Shown in pieces: positions 41,362 through 49,784 of a stretch of 64,000 nt of DNA. The first letter of the stretch is position 1. Each line of letters begins with the position of its first letter. The translations under genes were made by a program, and so were the position numbers. The notes below the pieces were generated by a model, which searched no databases, had not been told where the DNA came from, and worked only from the letters and a program-made list of their open reading frames with translations. Source of the stretch: Streptomyces sp. (GTDB lineage: Bacteria > Actinomycetota > Actinomycetes > Streptomycetales > Streptomycetaceae); the NCBI RefSeq assembly GCF_019510245.1, contig NZ_JAEKKT010000121.1, positions 1 to 64,000 of the forward strand, given 5' to 3'.

Positions 41362-43920
41362 ATGGCACGCGGCAGGCTTCGGATCTATCTCGGTGCGGCA
41401 CCGGGCGTCGGTAAGACCTACGCCATGCTCTCCGAGGCGCACCGGCGGGTGGAGCGGGGCACCGACTGCGTGGTCGCCTTCGTCGAGCACCACGACCGGC
41501 CGCGCACCGAGGTGATGCTGCACGGCCTGGAGCAGATCCGGCGCACCGAGCTGGAGTACCGGGGCGCCGTGTTCACCGAGATGGACGTGGACGCCGTGCT
41601 GCACCGGGCGCCCGCCGTCGCCCTCGTGGACGAACTCGCCCACACCAACATCCCCGGCTCCCGCAACGCCAAGCGCTGGCAGGACGTGGAAGAGCTGCTG
41701 GCGGCCGGGATCGACGTGATCTCGACCGTCAACATCCAGCACCTCGAATCGCTCGGCGACGTCGTCGAGTCCATCACCGGCGTGCGCCAGCGTGAGACGG
41801 TGCCCGACGAGGTGGTACGGCGCGCGGACCAGATCGAGCTGGTCGACATGTCGCCCCAGGCGCTGCGCCGGCGCATGGCGCACGGCAACATCTACCAGTC
41901 GGACAAGGTCGACGCGGCCCTGTCCAACTACTTCCGGCCGGGCAACCTCACCGCCCTGCGCGAGCTGGCGCTGCTGTGGGTGGCCGACCGGGTCGACGAG
42001 TACCTGAAGCAGTACCGGAGCGAGCACCAGGTCTCGGCGATCTGGGGCTCACGGGAGCGGATCGTCGTCGGGCTCACCGGCGGACCGGAGGGGCGCACGC
42101 TGATCCGGCGGGCCGCCCGGCTCGCCGAGAAGGGCGCCGGCGGCGAGGTGCTCGCCGTCTACATCTCCCGCAGCGACGGCCTGACCTCGGCCTCCCCGAA
42201 GGAACTCGCGGTCCAGCGCACCCTGGTCGAGGAACTCGGCGGCACCTTCCACCAGGTCGTCGGCGAGGACATACCCGCGGCCCTGCTCGACTTCGCGCGC
42301 GGCGTCAACGCCACCCAGATCGTGCTCGGTTCCTCGCGCCGGAAGGCCTGGCAGTACGTCCTCGGACCCGGCGTCGGGGCCACCGTCGCCCGCGAGTCCG
42401 GGCCGGACCTGGACGTCCACATCGTCACCCACGGCGAGGCCGGCAAGGGGCGCGGGCTGCCGGTGGCCCGGGGCGCCCGGCTCGGACGGGGCAGGATCAT
42501 CGCCGGCTGGCTGGTCGGCCTGGTCGGCCCGGCCGTCATGGCGGTGCTGCTCAACACCGTCGACCTCGGCCTCGCCAACGACATGCTGCTCTTCCTGACC
42601 CTCACGGTCGCGGCCGCGCTGCTCGGCGGGCTCTTCCCGGCGCTGGCCTCGGCGGCCTTCGGGTCGCTGCTGCTGAACTACTTCTACACCCCGCCCCTGC
42701 ACCGGCTGACCATCGCCGACCCGAAGAACATCGTGGCCATCGTGATCTTCTTCGGGGTCGCGCTGTCCGTCGCCTCGGTCGTGGACCTCGCGGCCCGCCG
42801 CACCCACCAGGCGGCCCGGCTGCGCGCCGAGTCGGAGATCCTCTCCTTCCTCGCCGGCAACGTGCTGCGCGGCGAGACCAGCCTGGAGGAACTGCTCGAA
42901 CGGGTCCGGGAGACCTTCGGCATGGAGTCCGCCGCCCTCCTGGAGCGGGCGAGCGACGTCGAGCCGTGGAGCTGCGCCGGGCGCGCCGGTTTCGGGCCCG
43001 CCCTGGAGCGGCCCGAGGACGGCGACGTCGACATGCCGATAGGCGACCACATGGCCCTCGCGCTGACCGGCCGGGTGCTGCCCGCCGAGGACCGCCGGGT
43101 GCTGGCCGCCTTCGCCGCCCAGGCCGTCGTCGCCCTGGACCGCAGGCGCCTCCAGGAGGAGGCCGAGCAGGCCCGCGCGCTCGCCGAGGGCAACCGGATC
43201 CGCACGGCGCTGCTGGCCGCCGTCAGCCACGATCTGCGCACCCCCCTGGCCGGCATCAAGGCGGCGGTCACCTCGCTGCGCTCGGACGACGTGGACTGGT
43301 CCGAGGAAGACCGGGCGGAGCTGCTGGAGGGCATCGAGGAGGGCGCCGACCGGCTGGACCACCTCGTCGGCAACCTGCTCGACATGTCCCGGCTGCAGAC
43401 CGGCACCGTCACCCCGATCGTCCGGGAGACCGACCTCGACGAGGTGGTCCCGATGGCGCTGGTCGGCGTACCGGACGGCGCCGTGGACCTCGACGTCCCC
43501 GAGACCCTGCCGATGGTCGAGGCCGACGCCGGGCTCCTCGAGCGGTCGGTGGCCAACCTGGTGGAGAACGCCGTCAAGTACAGCCCGTCCGACCGGCCCG
43601 TGCTGGTCTCCGCCAGCGCCATCGCGGACCGGGTGGAGGTGCGGATCGTGGACCGCGGGCCCGGCGTGCCCGACGAGGCCAAGGAACGCATATTCGAGCC
43701 CTTCCAGCGTTACGGTGACGCTCCGCGCGGCGCCGGGGTCGGACTCGGGCTCGCGGTCGCCCGGGGCTTCGCGGAGGCGATGGGCGGCACCCTGAACGCC
43801 GAGGACACGCCCGGCGGCGGGCTCACCATGGTCCTCAGCCTCCGCGCGGCAGGATCGGTCGCCGAAGCGGCGCAGGCCGTGGCAGAACCCCTGGCAGAAC
43901 CGGAAAGGCAGGCCTCATGA
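41362..43920 (+). CDS. kdpD: Osmosensitive K+ channel histidine kinase KdpD
   Basis: ATG at 41362 (TAGGAC upstream) gives MARGRLRIYLGAAPGVGKTYAML, with the KdpD Walker A motif. The order is KdpD N-terminal domain (1-215; VDELAHTN, QHLESLGDVVESITGV), USP-like domain (~230-360), four membrane segments (~385-480; LNYFYTPPLHRLTIADPKN), GAF-like region, and kinase core. The H-box is AVSHDLRTPLAGIKAAV, with N box NLVENAVKYS and G2 box GVGLGLAVARG. KdpD with KdpE controls the KdpFABC K+ pump, but no kdpFABC is present in this window, so the target operon is elsewhere. It overlaps kdpE by ATGA. Confidence 0.95.
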   Translation: MARGRLRIYLGAAPGVGKTYAMLSEAHRRVERGTDCVVAFVEHHDRPRTEVMLHGLEQIRRTELEYRGAVFTEMDVDAVLHRAPAVALVDELAHTNIPGSRNAKRWQDVEELLAAGIDVISTVNIQHLESLGDVVESITGVRQRETVPDEVVRRADQIELVDMSPQALRRRMAHGNIYQSDKVDAALSNYFRPGNLTALRELALLWVADRVDEYLKQYRSEHQVSAIWGSRERIVVGLTGGPEGRTLIRRAARLAEKGAGGEVLAVYISRSDGLTSASPKELAVQRTLVEELGGTFHQVVGEDIPAALLDFARGVNATQIVLGSSRRKAWQYVLGPGVGATVARESGPDLDVHIVTHGEAGKGRGLPVARGARLGRGRIIAGWLVGLVGPAVMAVLLNTVDLGLANDMLLFLTLTVAAALLGGLFPALASAAFGSLLLNYFYTPPLHRLTIADPKNIVAIVIFFGVALSVASVVDLAARRTHQAARLRAESEILSFLAGNVLRGETSLEELLERVRETFGMESAALLERASDVEPWSCAGRAGFGPALERPEDGDVDMPIGDHMALALTGRVLPAEDRRVLAAFAAQAVVALDRRRLQEEAEQARALAEGNRIRTALLAAVSHDLRTPLAGIKAAVTSLRSDDVDWSEEDRAELLEGIEEGADRLDHLVGNLLDMSRLQTGTVTPIVRETDLDEVVPMALVGVPDGAVDLDVPETLPMVEADAGLLERSVANLVENAVKYSPSDRPVLVSASAIADRVEVRIVDRGPGVPDEAKERIFEPFQRYGDAPRGAGVGLGLAVARGFAEAMGGTLNAEDTPGGGLTMVLSLRAAGSVAEAAQAVAEPLAEPERQAS

Positions 43921-44603
43921 CCCGTGTGCTCGTGGTCGACGACGAGCCGCAGATCGTGCGCGCCCTCGTGATCAACCTCAAGGCGCGCAAGTACGAGGTC
44001 GACGCGGCCCCCGACGGCCGCACCGCCCTCGAACTGGCCGCCTCCCGCCACCCCGACGTGGTCGTCCTCGACCTCGGCCTGCCCGACATGGACGGCGTCG
44101 AGGTGATCAAGGGGCTGCGCGGCTGGACCCGGGTGCCGATCCTGGTCCTCTCCGCCCGGCACTCCTCCGACGAGAAGGTCGAGGCGCTCGACGCGGGTGC
44201 CGACGACTACGTCACCAAGCCCTTCGGCATGGACGAGTTGCTGGCCCGGCTGCGGGCTGCCGTACGGCGGGCCGAGCCCGTCACCGGGGGCGGCGAGGAC
44301 GACGTCCTGGTGGAGACCGAGGGGTTCACCGTCGACCTGGCCGCGAAGAAGGTCAACCGGGCGGGCCGGGACGTCCGGCTCACCCCGACCGAGTGGCACC
44401 TCCTCGAGGTGCTGGTCCGCAACACCGGGCGCCTGGTCAGCCAGAAGCAGCTGCTGCAGGAGGTGTGGGGGCCGTCGTACGGGACGGAGACCAACTACCT
44501 GCGCGTGTACATGGCCCAGCTGCGCCGGAAGCTGGAGGCGGATCCCTCGCACCCGAAGCACTTCATCACGGAGCCCGGGATGGGGTACCGGTTCGAGCGC
44601 TGA
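43917..44603 (+). CDS. kdpE: Response regulator KdpE
   Basis: This 228-residue OmpR-type regulator has VVDDEP acidic pocket, VVVLDLGLPDMDG phosphorylation site, LSARHSSDEKVEALDAGADDYVTKPF and a winged helix ending LRVYMAQLRRKLEADPSHPKHFITEPGMGYRFER, which is typical of KdpE. Its ATG overlaps the kdpD stop, so the pair is co-translated. It is expected to activate kdpFABC at low K+ or high osmolarity. About 80 bp separate it from the OB-fold gene. Confidence 0.95.
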   Translation: MTRVLVVDDEPQIVRALVINLKARKYEVDAAPDGRTALELAASRHPDVVVLDLGLPDMDGVEVIKGLRGWTRVPILVLSARHSSDEKVEALDAGADDYVTKPFGMDELLARLRAAVRRAEPVTGGGEDDVLVETEGFTVDLAAKKVNRAGRDVRLTPTEWHLLEVLVRNTGRLVSQKQLLQEVWGPSYGTETNYLRVYMAQLRRKLEADPSHPKHFITEPGMGYRFER

Positions 44604-44680
44604 GGCGGTTCGACAAGTGAGGCGGGTCGCGAAGTGAGCTGGACTACGGCGGTGTCGGTGTGCCCCGGTAGGCTTCAGAC

Positions 44681-45079
44681 ATGAGTGCTGTTCCTCGTTC
44701 CGAGAAGCCGGCCGGCCGGTTCCGGCGCATGCTCGACCGGCTCTCCTCGTCCCAGGAGGACCTGGAGTCGGAGGAGCTGCGCGAGGACGCCGACACCGCG
44801 GGCTGTACCCGGATCGGCGACTGCCACGACCGGCAGATCGTCACGGTAACTGGTACCTTGCGCACGGTCACCCTGCGGCCGCGTGCCGGAGTCCCGGCCC
44901 TGGAGGCCGAGCTGTTCGACGGCTCCGCCGCGCTGGACGTGGTGTGGCTCGGCAGGCGTTCCATCGTCGGGATAGAACCGGGACGCAGGCTCATCGCATC
45001 GGGCCGGATCTCGCTGAGCCGGGGCCGCCGGGTGCTGTTCAATCCCAAGTACGAACTGAGACCCCTCGGTAGGGAGTAG
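44681..45079 (+). CDS. OB-fold nucleic-acid-binding-like protein
   Basis: This 132-residue protein begins MSAVPRSEKPAGRFRRMLDRLSSSQEDLESEEL and has a single OB fold from ~45: RQIVTVTGTLRTVTLRPRAGVPALEAELFDGSAALDVVWLGRRSIVGIEPGRRLIASGRISLSRGRRVLFNPKYEL. The pattern resembles the RecG-type wedge/OB domain and is conserved next to DUF3159 in actinobacteria. ATG at 44681 has no strong ribosome binding site; a TAGGCT at 44669-44674 six bases before it could be a -10 for a leaderless transcript. Function unknown. Confidence 0.8.
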   Translation: MSAVPRSEKPAGRFRRMLDRLSSSQEDLESEELREDADTAGCTRIGDCHDRQIVTVTGTLRTVTLRPRAGVPALEAELFDGSAALDVVWLGRRSIVGIEPGRRLIASGRISLSRGRRVLFNPKYELRPLGRE

Positions 45080-45082
45080 CCG

Positions 45083-45877
45083 GTGACGTCGCTCGACAAG
45101 CCGACCGAAGACACACAGGCGGAGGACGCCCGGGCGGAGGACGCGCGGGCGGTGACCGAGGCCGCGCTCTTCGAGGCGTTCGGCGGTGTCCGGGGCATGG
45201 TCGAGACGGTCCTGCCCGGCCTGCTCTTCGTCACGATCTTCACCATCAACAAGGACCTGCACTGGTCGGCGATCGCCGCCCTCGCGGTCTCCGTGGTGCT
45301 GGTCGTGGTCCGCCTCGCCATGCGGGACACCGTCAAGCACGCCTTCAGCGGGGTCTTCGGCGTCGCCTTCGGTGTCGTCTTCGCGATGATGACGGGCAAC
45401 GCGAAGGACTTCTACCTCCCCGGCATGCTCTACACGCTGGGCCTGGCGCTGGCGTACATCGTCACGACCCTGTGCGGGGTCCCGCTGATCGGCCTGATCC
45501 TCGGCCCGGTCTTCAAGGAGAACCTCTCCTGGCGCACCCGCAACCCCGGCCGCAAGAAGGCGTATGCCAAGGCCAGCTGGGCGTGGGGCCTGATCCTGCT
45601 CGCCAAGTGCGCGATCCTCTTCCCGCTCTACTGGTGGGCCAACACCGCGCAGCTCGGCTGGGTGCTCGTCGCGCTGAAGATCCCGCCGTTCCTGCTCGCG
45701 GTCTGGCTCACCTGGGTCTTCCTGGCGAAGGCACCGGCGCCGATCGACGTGTTCGCGGAGATGGAGGCGGCCGAGAAGGCCGAGGAGGAGCGCAAGGCGG
45801 CGCTCGCCGCGGAGAACGGCGGGGCGGCGCCGGCCGCGGAGAGCGGCGAGGCCGCCGGCGGACGCCACCGCAAGTAG
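45083..45877 (+). CDS. DUF3159 integral membrane protein
   Basis: GTG at 45083 lies 3 bp after the OB-fold gene (GGGAGTAGCC upstream), so they are coupled. The 264 residues have an acidic leader (TQAEDARAEDARAVTEAALFEAFGGVRG). About six membrane segments follow (VLPGLLFVTIFTI, WSAIAALAVSVVLVVVRLAM, FGVAFGVVFAMMTG, LYTLGLALAYIVTTLCGVPLIGLILG, WAWGLILLAKCAILFPLYWWAN, LVALKIPPFLLAVWLTWVFLAKAP), then a charged Ala/Glu-rich tail. This is the DUF3159 family. Function is unknown; gene order beside TrkA-type regulators suggests a link to ion homeostasis. Confidence 0.88.
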   Translation: MTSLDKPTEDTQAEDARAEDARAVTEAALFEAFGGVRGMVETVLPGLLFVTIFTINKDLHWSAIAALAVSVVLVVVRLAMRDTVKHAFSGVFGVAFGVVFAMMTGNAKDFYLPGMLYTLGLALAYIVTTLCGVPLIGLILGPVFKENLSWRTRNPGRKKAYAKASWAWGLILLAKCAILFPLYWWANTAQLGWVLVALKIPPFLLAVWLTWVFLAKAPAPIDVFAEMEAAEKAEEERKAALAAENGGAAPAAESGEAAGGRHRK

Positions 45878-45887
45878 GCACGGACGA

Positions 45888-45924
45888 GAGAAGGGCGCCC
45901 TCCGCAGCGGAGGGCGCCCTTCTC
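45888..45924. terminator. Very strong bidirectional hairpin between DUF3159 and TrkA genes
   Basis: GAGAAGGGCGCCCTCCGC and its exact complement (18-bp arms) are separated by a single base, placed 10 bp after the DUF3159 stop and 10 bp beyond the stop of the leftward TrkA-type gene. It must terminate both convergent transcripts. Confidence 0.92.
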
Positions 45925-45934
45925 CTTGCCTGCG

Positions 45935-46606
45935 TCAGTCTTCTTCCCGCCGTACCGACAGCAGGTCCTCCAGCTGCTCCTCACGGGCCTGGGCCGCCAC
46001 GAACAGCAGCTCGTCGCCCGCTTCCAGGGAGTCCTCCTTGGACGGGGTGAGGACCCGGGTGCCGCGGATGATCGTGACCAGCGAGGTGTCCTCGGGCCAC
46101 TCCACGTCGCCGACCTGGGTGCCGGCCAGGGCCGACTCCTCGGGCAGCGTCAGCTCCACCAGGTTCGCGTCGCCGTGGCTGAAGCGCAGCAGACGGACCA
46201 GGTCGCCGACCGACACCGCCTCCTCCACCAGGGCCGACATCAGGCGCGGCGTCGAGACGGCGACGTCCACGCCCCAGGCCTCGTTGAACAGCCACTCGTT
46301 CTTCGGGTTGTTGACCCGGGCGACGACGCGCGGAACGCCGTACTCCGTCTTCGCGAGCAGCGAGACGACCAGGTTCACCTTGTCGTCGCCGGTCGCGGCG
46401 ATCACGACGTTGCAGCGCTGCAGCGCCGCCTCGTCGAGGGAGGTGATCTCACAGGCGTCGGCGAGCAGCCACTCCGCCTGCGGGACCCGCTCCACCGAGA
46501 TGGCGGTAGGAGCCTTGTCGATCAGCAGGACCTCGTGGCCGTTCTCCAGCAGCTCGCCCGCGATGGAGCGGCCGACGGCACCGGCCCCGGCAATGGCGAC
46601 CCTCAT
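45935..46606 (-). CDS. TrkA-family K+ uptake regulatory subunit (RCK), second of a pair
   Basis: The 223 residues form a RCK_N/RCK_C protein. It has an NAD-binding Rossmann start MRVAIAGAGAVGRSIAGELLENGHEVLLIDK and IAATGDDKVNLVVSLLAKTEYGVPRVVARVNNPKNEWLFNEAWGVDVAVS. A TrkA-C domain follows from ~140 (VELTLPEESALAGTQVGDVEWPEDTSLVTIIRG). Such subunits gate K+ channels or permeases in response to NAD(H), ATP or c-di-AMP. Its start overlaps the stop of the other TrkA gene by one base. The pair corresponds to CeoB/CeoC of mycobacteria, beside the KimA-like permease. Confidence 0.92.
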   Translation of the reverse strand: MRVAIAGAGAVGRSIAGELLENGHEVLLIDKAPTAISVERVPQAEWLLADACEITSLDEAALQRCNVVIAATGDDKVNLVVSLLAKTEYGVPRVVARVNNPKNEWLFNEAWGVDVAVSTPRLMSALVEEAVSVGDLVRLLRFSHGDANLVELTLPEESALAGTQVGDVEWPEDTSLVTIIRGTRVLTPSKEDSLEAGDELLFVAAQAREEQLEDLLSVRREED

Positions 46607-47277
46607 CAGTGACCGCCCTCCTCTTCCGGACCCCCGGCGAAGGCGGCCTCGACCTTGTCGACGTCGTCCGTCCGCATCATCACGTGCACCAGGTCGCCCT
46701 CCTGGAGGACCGTCTGCGAGGTGGGCAGCATCGCCTCGCCGAGCCGGGTCAGGAACGCGACCCGGACCCCGGTCTCCTCCTGGAGCCTGCTGATCTTATG
46801 ACCGACCCACTTCGGGGAGGCGTGCACCTCGGCGAGCTGGACCCCGCCGGTGGGGTCGCGCCACAGCGGCTCGGCGCCCGAGGGCAGCAGCCGGCGCAGC
46901 ATCTGGTCGGCGGTCCAGCGGACCGTGGCGACGGTCGGGATGCCGAGGCGCTGGTAGACCTCGGCGCGCCGGGGGTCGTAGATCCGGGCCGCCACGTTCT
47001 CCACGCCGAACATCTCGCGGGCGACCCGCGCGGAGATGATGTTCGAGTTGTCACCGCTGGAGACGGCGGCGAAGGCGCCGGCCTCCTCGATGCCCGCCTC
47101 GCGCAGGGTGTCCTGGTCGAAGCCGACTCCGGTGACCCGGCGGCCGCCGAAGCCCGGGCCCAGCCTGCGGAAGGCGGTGGGGTCCTGGTCGATCACGGCG
47201 ACCGTGTGCCCCTGTTGCTCCAGGGTCTGGGCGAGAGCGGAACCCACTCTCCCGCAGCCCATGATGACGATGTGCAC
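46606..47277 (-). CDS. TrkA-family K+ uptake regulatory subunit (RCK), first of a pair
   Basis: GTG at 47277 has AAGGA five bases upstream and gives 223 residues starting VHIVIMGCGRVGSALAQTLEQQGHTVAVIDQ, the NAD-binding Rossmann motif. AAVSSGDNSNIISARVAREMFGVENVAARIYDPRRAEVYQRLGIPTVATV and a C-terminal TrkA-C domain (LAEVHASPKWVGHKISRLQEETGVRVAFLTRLGEAMLP) follow. It differs in sequence from its partner, so the two probably form a hetero-octameric or stacked ring. They are co-translated and lie divergent to the permease they most likely regulate. Confidence 0.92.
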   Translation of the reverse strand: MHIVIMGCGRVGSALAQTLEQQGHTVAVIDQDPTAFRRLGPGFGGRRVTGVGFDQDTLREAGIEEAGAFAAVSSGDNSNIISARVAREMFGVENVAARIYDPRRAEVYQRLGIPTVATVRWTADQMLRRLLPSGAEPLWRDPTGGVQLAEVHASPKWVGHKISRLQEETGVRVAFLTRLGEAMLPTSQTVLQEGDLVHVMMRTDDVDKVEAAFAGGPEEEGGH

Positions 47278-47383
47278 GACCGTCCTTCCGGTGTTCAAAA
47301 GTTACTGCTCAGCCACATCAGGTTCTCAGACCGAGGCCCAAGCTACACACGCACCGTCCCGGGCGGGCACCCCCGTGCCGCGC

Positions 47384-47479
47384 TCATCGCCGAGTGATGC
47401 TGCGCACGCTCCACGCGGTGAGGATTCCGAGGCCGACAAGGGCGACCGTGGCACCGATCAGCTCTGCGGTCGCGGGCAT
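47384..47479 (-). CDS. 31-residue single-span membrane protein upstream of the TrkA pair
   Basis: This small gene sits in the gap between the TrkA genes and the KimA-like permease. ATG at 47479 is preceded by a perfect GGAGGT three bases away, the best ribosome binding site in the region. The peptide MPATAELIGATVALVGLGIL followed by TAWSVRSITRR has one transmembrane helix and a basic C-terminus (positive-inside), and ends at TGA 47384-47386. It is leftward, about 100 bp before the first TrkA gene, so all three could share a transcript. It may be a small regulatory subunit of the transporter, by analogy with KdpF. Function is inferred only. Confidence 0.6.
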   Translation of the reverse strand: MPATAELIGATVALVGLGILTAWSVRSITRR

Positions 47480-47602
47480 GGGACCTCCGAAGTGCGAAGA
47501 CAGGCGGGGTCTGCCATCTAGGCACGGATCGGGCGTAGGCTGCGGAATCCGCAGTTCCAGCCGTCACCTTTTTCACTCGGGAGGCAGATCCCGCACTGCG
47601 GC

Positions 47603-47632
47603 TGGAGACCTGGCAGCTGGAAGGCCTACGAT
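47603..47632 (+). promoter_or_regulatory. Candidate promoter for a leaderless KimA-like transcript
   Basis: TACGAT at 47627-47632 fits the SigHrdB -10 consensus (TANNNT) and ends eight bases before the GTG at 47641. A weaker TGGAGA at 47603-47608 with 18-bp spacing could be the -35. No ribosome binding site precedes the GTG, so transcription probably starts at the start codon. Confidence 0.45.
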
Positions 47633-47640
47633 CCTCTCTC

Positions 47641-49686
47641 GTGTCCAAACTGACCGACGTGCCCAAACGGATCCTGATCGGGCGCGCTCTGCGCAGTGAC
47701 CGGCTGGGCGAAACGCTCCTGCCGAAGCGCATCGCACTCCCCGTCTTCGCATCCGACCCGCTGTCCTCCGTCGCCTACGCGCCGGGGGAGGTCCTGCTGG
47801 TCCTGTCCATCGCGGGCGTGTCGGCATACCACTTCAGCCCCTGGATCGCCGTCGCGGTCGTCGTGCTGATGTTCACGGTGGTCGCCTCCTACCGGCAGAA
47901 CGTGCACGCCTACCCGAGCGGCGGCGGCGACTACGAGGTCGCCACCACGAACCTCGGCTCCAAGGCGGGCCTGACCGTCGCGAGCGCGCTGCTCGTCGAC
48001 TACGTCCTGACCGTCGCCGTCTCCATCGCCTCCGGCATCGAGAACCTCGGCTCCGCGGTCCCCTTCGTCGTCGAGCACAAGGTGTTCTGCGCGGTCACCG
48101 TGATCGTGCTGCTCACGCTGATGAACCTGCGCGGCGTGAAGGAGTCCGGCAAGCTCTTCGCGATCCCGACGTACGTGTTCGTCGGCGGCGTCTTCATCAT
48201 GATCGCCTGGGGTGCGTTCCGGGGGCTGGTTCTCGGGGACACGATGAGGGCCCCGACCGCGGACTACCACATCAAGGCCGAGCACCAGGGCCTGGCGGGC
48301 TTCGCCCTGGTCTTCCTCCTGCTGCGTGCCTTCTCCTCCGGCTGCGCCGCGCTCACCGGTGTCGAGGCGATCTCCAACGGCGTCCCGGCGTTCCGCAAGC
48401 CGAAGTCGAAGAACGCGGCGACCACGCTGGCCATGATGGGCCTGCTGGCCGTCACGATGTTCTGCGGCATCATCGCGCTCGCCGCCGTCACCAAGGTCCG
48501 GATGGCCGAGAACCCGGCCACCGACCTGATCCACAACGGCGTCGCGATCGGCTCCGGCTACGTCCAGAACCCGGTGATCTCCCAGGTCGCCGAGGCGGTC
48601 TTCGGCAAGGGCAGCTTCCTGTTCATCGTGCTCGCCGCCGCCACCGCCCTCGTCCTCTTCCTGGCCGCGAACACCGCGTACAACGGCTTCCCCCTCCTCG
48701 GCTCGATCCTCGCCCAGGACCGCTACCTGCCGCGCCAGCTGCACACCCGCGGCGACCGCCTCGCCTTCTCCAACGGCATCGTCCTGCTCGCCGGCGCGGC
48801 CGCCCTGCTCACGGTGATCTACGGCGCCGACTCGACCCGCTTGATCCAGCTGTACATCGTCGGCGTGTTCGTCTCCTTCACGCTCAGCCAGACCGGCATG
48901 GTCCGGCACTGGAACCGCCACCTGGCGGTGGAGAAGGACCCGGCCAAGCGCAGCCACATGATCCGCTCCCGCGCGATCAACGCGTTCGGCGCCTTCTTCA
49001 CCGGCCTGGTGCTGGTCGTCGTCCTGGTCACGAAGTTCACCCACGGCGCCTGGGTGGCACTGCTCGGCATGTGCATCTTCTACGCCACGATGACCGCGAT
49101 CCGTAAGCACTACGACCGCGTCTCCGAGGAGATCTCGGCCCCCGAGGAGCCCGACGACGACCTGGTCCGCCCCTCCCGGGTCCACTCGGTCGTCCTCATC
49201 TCCAAGATCCACCGCCCCACCCTGCGCGCCCTGGCCTACGCCAAGCTGATGCGCTCGGACACCCTGGAGGCGCTCACCGTCAACGTCGACCCGGCCGAGA
49301 CGAAGGCGCTGCGCGAGGAGTGGGAGCGGCGGGGCATAGACGTACCCCTGAAGGTCCTCGACTCGCCGTACCGCGAGATCACCCGGCCGATCATCGAGTA
49401 CGTCAAGGGCCTGCGCGCCCAGTCCCCGCGGGACGCGGTCTCCGTGATCATCCCGGAGTACGTCGTCGGCCGCTGGTACGAGCACATCCTGCACAACCAG
49501 AGCGCGCTGCGGCTGAAGGGCCGGCTGCTGTTCACGCCCGGCGTGATGGTGACCTCCGTGCCCTACCAGCTGGCGTCCTCCGAGGCGGCCAAGATCCGGG
49601 CTCGCAGGCGCCAGGAGTGGAACGCACCGGGTGCGGTACGGCGCGGTCCGGCCGAGCACCGGCCCAAGGAGCACAGCGGGGGCTGA
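47641..49686 (+). CDS. APC-superfamily permease, KimA-like K+ transporter
   Basis: This 681-residue protein starts at GTG 47641 with no ribosome binding site, suggesting a leaderless transcript. It has 12 membrane segments in APC order. Its sequence follows Bacillus subtilis KimA: IALPVFASDPLSSVAYAPGEVLLVL, YRQNVHAYPSGGGDYEVAT, LLVDYVLTVAVSIASGIENL, LLRAFSSGCAALTGVEAISNGVPAF, NAATTLAMMGLL, TRGDRLAFSNGIVLL. A cytoplasmic USP-like tail follows (VVLISKIHRPTLRALAYAKLMRSDTLEALTVNVDPAE, WYEHILHNQSALRLKGRL). KimA is a high-affinity K+/H+ symporter inhibited by c-di-AMP. The divergent TrkA pair and the nearby KdpDE strengthen a K+ role. Older annotations call this family amino acid permease. Confidence 0.85.
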   Translation: MSKLTDVPKRILIGRALRSDRLGETLLPKRIALPVFASDPLSSVAYAPGEVLLVLSIAGVSAYHFSPWIAVAVVVLMFTVVASYRQNVHAYPSGGGDYEVATTNLGSKAGLTVASALLVDYVLTVAVSIASGIENLGSAVPFVVEHKVFCAVTVIVLLTLMNLRGVKESGKLFAIPTYVFVGGVFIMIAWGAFRGLVLGDTMRAPTADYHIKAEHQGLAGFALVFLLLRAFSSGCAALTGVEAISNGVPAFRKPKSKNAATTLAMMGLLAVTMFCGIIALAAVTKVRMAENPATDLIHNGVAIGSGYVQNPVISQVAEAVFGKGSFLFIVLAAATALVLFLAANTAYNGFPLLGSILAQDRYLPRQLHTRGDRLAFSNGIVLLAGAAALLTVIYGADSTRLIQLYIVGVFVSFTLSQTGMVRHWNRHLAVEKDPAKRSHMIRSRAINAFGAFFTGLVLVVVLVTKFTHGAWVALLGMCIFYATMTAIRKHYDRVSEEISAPEEPDDDLVRPSRVHSVVLISKIHRPTLRALAYAKLMRSDTLEALTVNVDPAETKALREEWERRGIDVPLKVLDSPYREITRPIIEYVKGLRAQSPRDAVSVIIPEYVVGRWYEHILHNQSALRLKGRLLFTPGVMVTSVPYQLASSEAAKIRARRRQEWNAPGAVRRGPAEHRPKEHSGG

Positions 49687-49784
49687 GCGGGATGGGGGAG
49701 TGCCGGCGACCCCGTAGACTGGTGGGCTGTCGTCGGCCCTCGCCAGGGCCGTTTCCCTCCCCCTTGATCTGGAGTCACCCCGCC

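Noticed and set aside
41362..44603. A complete Kdp K+ pump operon
   Set aside because: Only the KdpD and KdpE regulators are present; flanking genes are an alginate-lyase-like protein and an OB-fold protein, not KdpFABC.
47480..47640. A c-di-AMP (ydaO-type) riboswitch upstream of the KimA-like permease
   Set aside because: Only 160 bp is available, a -10 element lies immediately before the start codon, and no conserved riboswitch core could be recognised.
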